From Linanthus parryae (lineage: Eukaryota; Streptophyta; Magnoliopsida; Ericales; Polemoniaceae), in assembly GCA_023055425.1 (NCBI GenBank), contig JALGPY010000002.1:154267345-154331344 (forward strand): a stretch of 64,000 nucleotides of DNA. The letters run 5' to 3'. The first letter of the stretch is position 1, and each line of letters begins with the position of its first letter. Position numbers and translations under genes: made by a program. This document shows, in pieces, positions 51,184 to 61,906 of this stretch. A model generated the notes under the pieces. The model was not told the origin of the DNA and made no database searches. It worked only from the letters and a program-made list of their open reading frames with translations.

Positions 51184-51688
51184 AATGTAATTTAGATATT
51201 TAAAATAAAAAAGTGAGATGTCGTTACTTTCAATAACGGAGATGGATGAAATTATACTATTCGTCCATAATTAGGATAATGTAAGGGATTTTGATGGAAA
51301 TTAATAGTGTGATAGGGTAAGTGTAAAAAAAATAAGACAACTAAATAACCGATGAAAAATTCAAAAATATATGCATAATGCTAACAATATCTCGGTCGAC
51401 ACGACGATATGACACGAACCCGACACGAGCGGGCTATGATCGACATGGACGTGTAACGGGTAAAAACGGTTCGAACTGTAAGTGATACGAAAATAAATGG
51501 GTCTACGCGCGGTCGACAAATTTATGACCCGGTTCAACCCAACAAGGAACGCGTTGGGTTGACCGGAATTTCCAGACCTAATCAAGAGGCTAAAGATAAA
51601 GGAGTGTTTTGTCTTCACAAAGGAAATATAGCTCAAATGAACTAACGCAGGGCAGGTTTTTTTCTTTTTATAAAAACATACTTACAAG

Positions 51689-53208
51689 TCTCCGAAAATT
51701 TGAGCTCTTTCAATTGTGAAGCACAAAATGCCAGTTGTACTTTCTAGATTCTGGACGAATGATTTCTATACACCCGGAGGGGAAAAACCTCTTCAAATTA
51801 AGCTTATCGGGTAAGTTGGAAGTTGGTAATGTCATATACCAGAAAATCAATGACGATGACGTGATGGTAAACATGCCCCCATCTATTCAGCAACACTCAT
51901 TCATCGCGTTGGCGGTGAAGGTCCTTCCACCAAGCTCAGTTTTATTCATAAAGCCACTTTTATGTTCGCCATTCCGAGGAGAATTAGATTTGGCTGTCTG
52001 CATGGGCATGTTCTTTGGCTTTGAGTATGCACCTTTAGAGATTCATTTTCATTCGGAGAGACTACTCTTTTCAAACACTATTTCTGCGGTGATGATACTG
52101 TAAGATCTTGTTTCATTTAGGCTCTTATATGTCACACCTAATGTTTGTCATAATGTTTATTGAGCTACATTGTTAATGATAAACATGCCTCAGTCCTCGC
52201 GTTGATGGTGAAGGTCCTTCCCCGAGATCAGTTTTTATTCATAAATCCAATTATATGTTCGCCATTCCGAGGGGATTTAGATTGTGACTATCTGCATGGG
52301 TATGTTCTTTAGATTTCAGTATGCATCCTTTGAGATCCAGTCTCATCTGGAGAGACTACACTTTTCAAACATATTTCTATGGTGATGATATTGTAAGATC
52401 TTGTCTCATTTATGCTCTTCTCTGGCATACCTAATGTTTGCCATAATTTTTATTGTGCTACATCTTCATTCGTACAATATCTTAATGTCCTTATAATTCA
52501 TATAGCATTGTGATTATAATGAGTGTTTTTTAATGCCGACTTATATATCTTACCTATGGAGTTTAGCTTCTCTCCGGAGACTTGGAGCCGCCGTAAACAT
52601 TGTACCATTCCATGCATGGGTGTGCCATTTTCATATCTTCAAGGTATGAAAATCCAGAATTAGTTCCCTTGTAAATTCATTTTCTCATTATTTCTTATCG
52701 GGTTGTTATGTAATTTCCATGATATATTAAAGAGGAGATGACCTATGGTAAAGCCAATTCTTAAAAACTATTATTCCAGAAGTGAAAATAACGAGCAAGT
52801 AAGCTTCCTTTTGTCTGTTGACCATCTGATTTTTTGTTCAACTTTTGTAAGTCTAACTAAATTCTTGTTTTGTGCTTTTTCTGTGCGCCACTCTTTATTC
52901 TATTCTCTGTATCTACAAATGACATGTGGAGAACTTTGTTTCATGAAAGAATTATAGTTGGTTGAAAGGTTCAAATTTATTATTTAGCTTAATTGATTTA
53001 TATTTACTCCATACATTTAATTATTTGCAAAATAAGTTATGATTAAAATAAAAGAGAAGAGCGTTACAGTATGCATGACATATTATACATCACAGTTACA
53101 ATTGCTGAAAGCTTAGCTGAAGAGGTGAAAGTGTCATTTCTAAAACTAGAAGGTAAGAAGGGTTTTTTCATCAAACCTAAGGGGAGAAAGGGTCTTTTAT
53201 ACATTTTA
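51689..53208 (+). pseudogene. NRPD1 fragments fused: A exon a joined to C1 interior
   Basis: An A-type exon a with open stretch 51735-52103 and the start of its first intron are joined at about 52167-52170 to the middle of exon a of a C1 copy. Exon a sequence is therefore present one and a half times, followed by C1 exons b, c and d. The left block keeps the unfused arrangement, with about 3.07 kb more between the two points. Confidence 0.82.
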
Positions 53209-53715
53209 AAAATGTAACTTAGATATTAAAAACAAAAAGTGAGTTTTCATTACTTTCAATAACGGAGATGGATGAAATCATACTATTCGTAAAAAATTAG
53301 GATAATGTAAGGCATTTTGGTGGTAAATTAATAGTGCGATACGTTAAGTGTTAAAAAAAAATAAGTCAATTAAATAACCGATGAAAAATCAAAAATATAT
53401 GCATAATGCTAACAATATCTCGGTCGACACGACGACAAGACACGAACCCGACACGAGCGGGCTTTGATCGACACAAACGTGTAACAGGTTAAAACGGTTC
53501 GAACCGTAAGTGACACGAAAATAAATGGGTCTACGTCTGGTCGACAAATTTATGACCTAGTTCAACCCAACAAGGAATGCAGTGGGTTGACCCGAATTGC
53601 CAGGCCTAATAAAGAGGCTAAACATAAAGGAGTGTTCTGTCTGCACAAACGAATTAGAGCTCAAATGAACTAACGCAGGGCTGCTTTTTTTCTTTTTATA
53701 AAAACTAATTACAAG

Positions 53716-54888
53716 TCTCCGAAAATTTGAGCTCTTTGAATTGTGAAGCACAAAATGTCAGTTGTACTTTACAGATTCTAGACAAATGATAGCTATATAT
53801 CCGGAGGGGAAAAACCTCTTCAAATTAAGTTTATCGGGTATGTTGGAAGTAGGTGATGTCATATACCAGAAAATCAATGACGAAGATATCATGATGATAA
53901 ACATGCCCCCATCTATTCAGCCGCACTCATTCATCGCGTTGGCGGTGAAGGTCCTTCCACCAACCTCCATTTTATTCATGAAGCCACTTATATGTTCGCC
54001 CTTCCGAGGGGATTAAGATTGTGACTCCCTGCATGGGTATGTTCTTTGGCTTTGAGTATGCAGCTTTAGAGATTCAGTCTCATTCGAAGAGACTTCTGTT
54101 CTCCAACACCATTTCTGCGGTAATGAAACAGTAAGATCTTGTCCCATTTAGGCTCTTCCCTGGCATACCAAATGTTTGCCATAATTTTTATTGTGCTACA
54201 TGTTCAGTAGTACAATATCTTAATGTCCTTATGATTCTTATAGCATTCAGATTAAAATGATAGTGTTTTTGATGCCGACTTATTTTTATTTCCTATGTAA
54301 TTTAGCTTCTCCAGAGAGTGGGAACCGCCGTAAACAGTATACCAGTCCGTGGGTCTGCCATTTTTATATCTCCAAGGTATGATAATCAAGAATTAGTTAG
54401 AATGTGACTTCTCTTTCACATTATTTCTTAATGGGTTATTATTTCCAAGACATATTAAAGAGGAGAAGAACTATGGTGAAGCCAATTCTTAAAAACTATT
54501 ATTCCACAACTGAAATTAACGAGCAAGTAAGCTTCTTTTTGTATGTTGACAATCTGAATTGTTGTTAAACTTTTGTAAGTCTAACTAAATTTTCGTTATG
54601 TGATTATTATGGGCGTCACTCTTTATTCTGTTCTCTGTATCTACAAATGACATGTGGAGAACTTTGTTTCCTGAAAGAATTATTGTTGGTTGAAAGGTTC
54701 AAATTTATTATTTTGCTGTATTGAATTTTGTTTAATCTAAACTTTTAATTTTTTGCATAATTATGCATCACAGTTACAATTGCTAAAAGCTTCGCTGAAG
54801 GGGTGAAAATATCATTTCTCAAACTAGAAGGTGTGAAGTGTCTTTTCATCAAACCTATGGGGGTGAAATTATATTTTATCCATTTTGA
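53716..54888 (+). pseudogene. NRPD1 fragment in monomer C2, right copy
   Basis: Duplicate of 29368-30540 with the same open stretch (53762-54016), shifted acceptor and exon c and d readings; scattered single-base changes and a shorter A-tract near 54910. Confidence 0.82.
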
Positions 54889-55184
54889 AATTCTAATTTA
54901 TACATTTAAAACAAAAAAAAAACAGTTGTCGTCACTTTCAATAACAGGGGTTGATGGAAAAAGCATATTCGTCACAAATTAGAATAATGTAGGGATTTGG
55001 TAATAAACTAATAGTGCAATAGGTTAAATGTCAAAAAACCAATAAGGCAAATAAGATCCTAATAAAAGAATCCAAAAATATATGCATAATTCTAACTATA
55101 CCCGGGTCGACAGGACGACAAGAGACAAACCCAACACGAGCGGGTTTACGTGGAGACAAACATGCAACGGGTCAAAACGGGTTT

Positions 55185-56008
55185 GAGCTCTTGTCTCATT
55201 TATGCTGTTCTCTGGCATACCTAATGTTTGCCATAATATTTATTGTGCTACATCTTCATTCGTACAATATCTTAATGTCCTCATAATTCATATAGCATTC
55301 TGATTATAATGAGAGTGTTTTTTAATGTCGTGTTATTTATCTTTCCTATGGAGTATAGCTTCTCTCCGGAGACTGGGAGCCGTCGTAAACATTGTACCAG
55401 TCCATGCATGGGTCTGCCATTTTCATATCTCCAAAGTATGATAATCCAGAATTAGTTCTCTTGTAAATTCTTTTTCTCATAATTTCTTACCGGGTTGTTA
55501 TGTGATTTCCAGGATATATTAAAGAGGAGAAGACCTCTAGTGAAGCCAATTCTCATAAAATATTATCCCATAACTGAAAATAACAAGCAAGTAAGCTTCC
55601 TTTTGTCTGTTCACCATCTGATTTGTTGTTCAACTTTTGTATGTCTAACTAAATTCATGTTTTGTGCTTTTTCTGTGCGCCACTCTTTATTCTGTTCTCT
55701 GTATCGATAAATAACATGTGGAGAACTTTCATGTGGAGAACTTTCTTTCATGAAAGAATTATAGTTGGTTGAAAGGTTGAAATTTATTATTTTGCTGTAT
55801 TGATTTTTGTTTACTCTAAAATTTTAATTATTTGCATAATGTGCTAATGAAGAAAAAGGAAGAAGAGCGGCAGAACATGACACAATATGCATCACAGTTA
55901 CAATTGCTGAAAGCTTCGCTTAAGGGTAGAAAATATCATTTCTCAACTAGAAGGTGTGAAGTGTCTTTTCATCAAACCTATGGGGGTGAAAGTGTCTTTT
56001 ATCCATTT
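55185..56008 (+). pseudogene. NRPD1 fragment in monomer C3, right copy
   Basis: Duplicate of the 5'-deleted monomer at 30840-31655, with the same head-to-intron fusion. It keeps the GCCGTCGTAAACA stretch of exon b that the left copy lost, and has gained a 15-bp tandem duplication near 55715-55745. Confidence 0.78.
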
Positions 56009-56537
56009 AAAATTCTAATATATACATTTGAAACAAAAAAAATCAGTTGTCGTCACTTTCAATAACAGGGATTGATGGCAATAGAATATTCGTCACAAAT
56101 TAGAATAATGTAGGGGATTTTGGTGGTAAACTAATATAAGATCCTGAAAAAAACAATAAGTGCAATAGGTTAAATGTCAAAAAAACAATAAGATCCTGAA
56201 AAAAGAATCCAAAAATATATGCATAATTCTAACCATACCCGGGTCGACACGACGGCAACAGACGAACCCAACAAGAGCGGGTTTACGTAGACACAAACGT
56301 GCAACGGGTCAAAACGGGTCGAACCGAAAGTGACACAAAAATAAATGGGTCTACGCCGGGTCGACAAATTTCAGACCCGGTTCAACACAACCCGAAACCT
56401 GGCTGGTTGACCCGAATTACCAAGCCTAATCCAGAGGTTAGACATAAAGTAGTATAATGTCTTCGCGAAAGAATTAGTGCTTCAATGAATTAATGAAGGG
56501 CATATATTTTTTCTTTTCATGAAAAACCACTTCTAGA

Positions 56538-57540
56538 CTCCGAAAATTTGAGCTCTTTGAATTGTGAAGCACAAAAGTGCTAGTTGTACCTTTGATTGTG
56601 GAAAAATGATAGATATACATCTGGCTGGGAAAAAACCTCGTCAAATTAAGCTTATCGGGTAAGTCGGAAGTTGGTGATGTCATATACCGGTAACTCAAAG
56701 ACGATGGCATCATGATGATAAAATGGCTCCATCTACTCACCAACACTCATTCATCTCGTTGACGGTGAAACTCCTTCCACCAAGCTCTGTTTTATTCATA
56801 GAGCCACATATATGTTCGCCATTCCTACGAGAATTAGATTTGGCTGTTTGCATGGACATGTTCTTTGGCTTTGAGTATGCAACTTTAGAGATTCATTCTC
56901 ATTCGGAGAGACTACTCTTTTCAAACAATATTTTTGTGGTGATGATACTGTAAGATCTTGTTTCCTTTAGGCTCTTATATGGCACACCTAATGTTTGTCA
57001 TAATATTTATTGAGCTACATGTTCAGTCGTACAGTATCTTAATGTCCTTATAATTCTTATAGCATTATGATTGTAATGAGAGAATGCCGGATTTTTATCT
57101 TTTCTATAGAATTTCGCTTCTCTCCGTAACTTGGGAGCCGCTGTAAAAATTGTACCAGTCCATGGGTCTACCATTTTCATATCTTCAAGGTATATATGAT
57201 AATGAAGAATCATTTCTCTGGTTCCTCTCTTTCTCATTATTTCTTACCAGGTTGTTATATCCAGGATATATTAAAGAGGAGAAGACCTATGATGAAGTCA
57301 AATCTCAAAAATTAAGATCCTGTAATTTAAAATAACAAGCAAGTAAGCTTCTTTTTGTCTGTTGACCATCTGATTTGTTGTTTAACTTTTGTGTGTCTAA
57401 CTAAATTGTTTTATGTTCTTTTCGTGCACCACTCTTTATTCCATTCTCTTTGTCTACAAATGACATGCCGAGAACATTGTTTCATGAAATACTTATGGTT
57501 GGTTGAACAATGTTTCATTTAATCTATACTTTTATACATT
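56538..57540 (+). pseudogene. NRPD1 fragment in monomer C4, right copy
   Basis: Duplicate of the B/A mosaic at 32147-33145, also lacking exon d. Open stretch 56723-56953 begins MAPSTHQHSF and continues into the A-like GFEYATLEI block. Confidence 0.8.
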
Positions 57541-58060
57541 TCAAAATTTTAATTTATATATTTAAAACAAAAACTTAGATGTCGTTACTTTCAATAACGG
57601 AGATGGATAGAAATACATATACGTATCAAATTAGAATAATGTAGGGGATTTTGGTGGTCAATTAATAGTGCAATAGGTTAAGTGTAAAAAAACAATAACG
57701 CAAATAAGTTTCCGATAGAAAAATCCAAAAATATATGAATAATGCTAACAATACCCGGGACGACACGACGACAAGACATGAACCCAACACGAGCGGGCTT
57801 TGATTGACACGAACATGTCACGGGTAAAAATATTTCGAACTGTAAGTGATACGAAAATAAATGGGTCTACGCCCCGTCGAAAAATTTATGACCAGGTTCA
57901 ACCCAACAAGGAACGCGGTGGGTTGACCTGAATTGCCAGACCTAATAAGGAGCCTCAAGATAAAGGAGTGGGTTGTCTTCACAAACGAATTAGAGCTCAG
58001 ATGAACTAACGCAAGGTTGCTTTTTTTTATTATTTTTTTTTTTATAAAACTACTTTCAAA

Positions 58061-59280
58061 TCTCCGAAAATTTGAGCTCTTTGAATTGTGAAGCACAAAA
58101 TGCCAGGTGTACTTTACATATTCTGGATGAATGATAGCTATACATCCAGAGGGGAAAAACGTCTTCAAATTAAGCTTATCGGGTAAGTTGGAAGTTGGTG
58201 ATGTCATATACCAGAAAATCAATGACGATGATATCGTGATGATAAACATGCCCCCATCTATTCAGCCGCACTCATTCTTCGCGTTTGCGCTGAAGGTCCT
58301 TCCACCAAGCTCAGTTTTATTCATAAAGCCACTGATATGTTCGCCCTTCCAAGGGGATTAAGATTGTGACTGCCTGCATGGGTTTGTTCTTTGGCTTTGA
58401 GTATGCATCTTTAGAGATTCAGTCTCATTCGAAGAGACTTCTGTTTGCAAACACCATTTTCTGCGGTGATGAAGTAGTAAGATCTTGTCCCATTTAGGCG
58501 CTTTCATGCCATACCAAATGTTTGCCATAATGTTTATTTTGCTACATGTCCAGTCGTACAATATCTTAATGTCCTTATGATTTTTATAGCACTCTAATTA
58601 AAATGATAGTGTTTTTGATGCCGACTTGTTTATATTTCCTATGTAATTTAGCTTCTCCGGAGACTGGGAGCCGCCGTAAACATTGTACCAGCCCGTGGGT
58701 CTGCCATTTTTATATCTTCAAGGTATGATAATCAAGAATTAGTTAGATTGGGACTTCTCTTTCACATTATTTCTTACTGGGTTATTATTTCCAAGACATA
58801 TTAACGAGGAGGAGACCTATGGTGAAGCCAATTCTAAAAACTATTATTCCACAACTGAAAATAACGAGCAAGTAGGCTTCTTTTTGTATGTTGACAATCT
58901 GAATTGTTGTTTAACTTTTGTAAGTCTAACGAAATTCTTGTTATGTGATTTTTATGTGTGTCCCTCTTTATTCTGTTCTCTGTATCTACAAATGACATGT
59001 GGAGAACTTTGTTTCATGAAAGAATTATGGTTGGTTGAAAGGTTAAAATTTATTATTTTGTTGTATTAATTTTTGTTTATGCTAAACTTTTAATTATTTG
59101 CATAATGTGTAAATGAAGAAAAAAGAAGAAGAGCGTCACAACATGACACATTATGCATCACAGTTACAATTGCTGAAAGCTTCGCTGAAGGGGTGAAAAT
59201 ATCATTTCTCAAACTTAAAGGTGTGAAGTGTCTTTTCATCAAACCTATGGGGGTGAAAGTGTCTTTTATCAATGTTAAAA
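58061..59280 (+). pseudogene. NRPD1 fragment in monomer C5, right copy
   Basis: Duplicate of 33671-34890, with about 13 single-base differences over the whole monomer. The exon c donor has changed from GTAAGC to GTAGGC. All stops and frameshifts of the left copy are shared. Confidence 0.84.
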
Positions 59281-59789
59281 TTCTAATTTACACATTTAAA
59301 ACAAAAAAAATCAGTTTTCGTCACTTTCAATAACAGAGATTGATGGAAATAGCATATTCGTCACAAATTAGAATAATGTAGGGGATCTTGGTGATAAACT
59401 ATTAGTGCAATAGGTTAAACGTCAAAAAAACAATAAGGCAAATAAGATCATGATAAAAGAATCCAAAATAAATTCATAATTCTAACTATACCAGGGTCGA
59501 CACGACGACAAGAGACGAACCCAACACGAGCGGGTTTACGTCGACACAAACGTGCAACGGGTTAAACCGGGTCGACCCGAAAGTGACACGAAAACAAATG
59601 AGTGTACGCCGGGTCGACAAATTTCTGGCCCGGTTCAACACAACCCGAAACTCAGCGGGTTGACCCAAATTACCAGGCCTACCCCAGAGGTTAGACATAA
59701 AGGAGTATTATGTCTTCCCGAACGAATTAGAGCTCCAATGAACTAATGAATGGCATATTTTTTTCTTTTCATGAAAAACCACTTCCACA

Positions 59790-60025
59790 CTTCGAAAATT
59801 TGAGCTCTATGAATTGTGAAGCACAAAAATGCTAGTTGTACCTGGAGATTGGGGAAAAATGATAGATATACATCTGGCTGGGAAAAACCTCGTCAAATTA
59901 AGCTTATCGGGTAAGTTGGAAGTTGGTGATGTCAGATACCGGAAACTCAAAGAAAATTGCATCGTGATGATAAACATGGCTCCATCTACTCACCAACACT
60001 CATTCATCGCGTTGACGGTGAAAGT
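59790..60025 (+). pseudogene. NRPD1 fragment in monomer C6, right copy, cut by copia LTR
   Basis: Duplicate of 35400-35634, ending at the same base against the same LTR. Open stretch 59829-60035 carries the same LSLSGKLEVGDV and APSTHQHSF blocks. One base change turns VIY into VRY. Confidence 0.82.
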
Positions 60026-60205
60026 GTTACTTTAAGTTTAATGACCCAAAGAGTTTGTGACCAATCAAACAGTACCCGAAAATAAAATTAACGCATAACA
60101 AATTTACTGATAGTGAGATTTCTGAACTGTATAAAAAGATGGAAGACAGTTTCGTTCATGTAGAACGAGGCTCCTTAAAGCAGATTCGTCCCCCACACGT
60201 GCTTG
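60026..60205 (-). repeat. LTR fragment of element I, second copy
   Basis: Matches 35635-35814 with a few substitutions, starting at the same base of monomer C6. It ends at GCTTG (60201-60205), where the gypsy LTR is inserted. The rest of the LTR is expected beyond the gypsy element. Confidence 0.88.
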
Positions 60206-60610
60206 TGATAACTCCGTTTTCGGAGTTATTTTATGCCTTTTATTTCTACGTTTTGCGTGCTTATCATTGAGAATTCGTCGTCTTTTGAGTAAATTGAGCT
60301 TAAATGTGATAATGTGAGTTCATATGCGTTACTTGTTAAATCCGGGCGTTTCTTTAGATATTTGAGCTTTTATTGTGATATGATCGCGGGTTGTGTTTTC
60401 GTGTTGTGATTCGCAGGAAAACAGAGCTTGGAGGATCATGCGGGAGATGGAAGCGAACTTCGGAAGCAAGGAACTCAAAGGAAAGTTAAATGGAAGAAGG
60501 AAGGAAGGAGAAAGTCAATGGAAACAATGGAAGGTCAATGGAAGAAGGAAGGAAGGAGAAAGTCAAAGTAAGGAGGAGAAAGTCAAAGAAAAGAAGGCTG
60601 GAACAGAGGG

Positions 60611-60764
60611 TCTTCGTACTAAGACAATTGTCTTAGTACGAAGACAATATACTTAGCCAAATTTTGGCTCTGCAAAAAGTCTTCCCAAACAAGCTTGCAG
60701 TATCTAAGTGAGAAGACCTTCGTAGGAAGACAATTTGTCTTCGTACGAAGACTCTTCCTACGAA
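60611..60764 (+). repeat. Palindrome cluster in gypsy LTR
   Basis: A perfect 34-bp palindrome occupies 60611-60644, built on CTTCGTAC and centred on CAATTG. A second structure at 60719-60764 has 12-bp arms (TTCGTAGGAAGA and its complement) enclosing a perfect 16-bp palindrome GTCTTCGTACGAAGAC at 60737-60752. Both share the motif GTCTTCGTAC. Confidence 0.9.
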
Positions 60765-60861
60765 GACAAATGTCTTCGTGCGAAGAGATCGCTGGAAGTG
60801 CAGAATTTTTCCGGGGCTTTTTCGTAGTTTATCCAAACTTTGTAATAAGATTATGGAAGCG

Positions 60862-60869
60862 TATTTAAG
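60862..60869 (+). promoter_or_regulatory. Possible TATA element of gypsy LTR
   Basis: TATTTAAG in the middle of the LTR, followed by the pyrimidine- and AT-rich remainder. Position is reasonable for an LTR promoter, but the match is weak and no start site can be read. Confidence 0.3.
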
Positions 60870-61775
60870 CCTTTTAGGTCGACTTTTTCAGTAGTTTTTG
60901 ACATTAGAGACATCTTTTGGAGATCAAGAAGCTTTTGGGAGAGCTTAGGAGCTTTGGATCATTCGTTTGGATTCTAAACTCTCGTCTTTTCTTGATTTTT
61001 ATGTTTAAACTCATTAGAAATGTCGTTTTGATTATGAATATGAGTAGCTAAACATTATTTGCTGGGAATTCTCGTTTGGTGTAGTTAGGGTTTGATCTAA
61101 AGTTGATGTTTTGATGATTGTGATGCATGTTCTAGCTTAATCTCACGTGTTTATTCACTATTATGGATTATTTACGTTCATAATTATATTATCTTTGCGA
61201 GTAGCTAACGTAGAGATAAACTAAATTAGTTTTCACGTGGTAACTCCGTGAGAATTAGTCAGTAAATTGAATAATCCACCTAGTCGTATCAATGTTTGGT
61301 AACTCGACATCGTTAACTAGGATCGTTAAAGTAGAAATATGGTCTCAATGCGTGCTTAAAGATAAACTAGACTTGGTAACTCGGTTTGGTTTAGTTTAAA
61401 GTAGAGTGAACTTGCTTGGTAACTCGGTAAGTTTAATATTGCTTGATTAATAGTGAATGACACGTGGTTGTTTTACAAATCAAAATATAAATTTAGATCA
61501 ACCTAGTGAACCTAGAGAATTCCCGGTACTTTTCCCTTATTTTACAAAAACCCTAAAATTCATTATTTATTAATCGTGAACTTCTTCACTTGGTTAATTG
61601 AGAATATTGCGTTTATTTTATTAGAATTAGATAAAAACACAACTTGCGACGTACCCACATAAGGTTTAGAATAATAGTTAATTTAAACAAAGTCCCTTGG
61701 GTTCGACAACCCGGATTTCCGGTTTATTACTACACACGACAGCCGTACACTTGCGGTTGGATCGTGTCAAGTTTT

Positions 61776-61793
61776 TGGCGCCGTTGCCGGGGA
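61776..61793 (+). other. Primer binding site (tRNA-Asp) of gypsy element
   Basis: TGGCGCCGTTGCCGGGGA is complementary to the 3' end of tRNA-Asp, the primer typical of Athila-type gypsy elements. It lies just inside the LTR. Confidence 0.92.
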
Positions 61794-61906
61794 CTTCGGC
61801 TAAATTAGTTATAATTCCTAGCCTTAGGGATTTTAATTTATTGTTTATATCCGTTACTCACCTACGTTTTGCGTATTTCGTGATTTCAGGTTGATTTACA
61901 CGGTGC

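Larger units (their letters stand above)
46214..60025 (+). repeat. Tandem array, right block: nine monomers
   Basis: The same monomers resume at 46214, directly against a truncated copia LTR. Monomer starts lie near 46214 (B), 47928 (A), 49657 (B), 51371 (A fused into C1), 53399 (C2), 55082 (C3), 56219 (C4), 57735 (C5) and 59472 (C6). The block stops at 60025 at the same base of monomer C6, and against the same LTR sequence, as the left block does at 35634. This shows that the two block ends are copies of one ancestral boundary. Confidence 0.94.
52171..60205 (+). repeat. Segmental duplicate of 27821-35814
   Basis: This interval is collinear with 27821-35814. The offset grows from 24348 through 24353 and 24368 to 24391 as small insertions accumulate. 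In monomer C5 I count about 13 single-base differences over 1.7 kb, so the copies differ by roughly 0.7-0.8 percent there. The duplicate includes about 180 bp of the element I LTR beyond the array and ends exactly where the gypsy LTR begins. Confidence 0.9.
60206..61769 (+). repeat. 5' LTR of gypsy element
   Basis: Starts TGATAACTCCG and ends GTGTCA seven bases before the primer site, giving 1564 bp. A short hairpin (AACTCCG/CGGAGTT) lies at the very start. A weak TATA-like TATTTAAG is at 60862-60869. A purine-rich stretch at 60491-60570 contains a 48-bp-period duplication, and strong palindromes lie at 60611-60764. No gene is supported; an ORF at 60393-60656 is within the purine-rich repeats. 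Confidence 0.9.

Noticed and set aside
60393..60656. Lys/Glu-rich ORF in the gypsy LTR
   Set aside because: It lies over purine-rich tandem duplications inside the LTR and runs into the palindromes.
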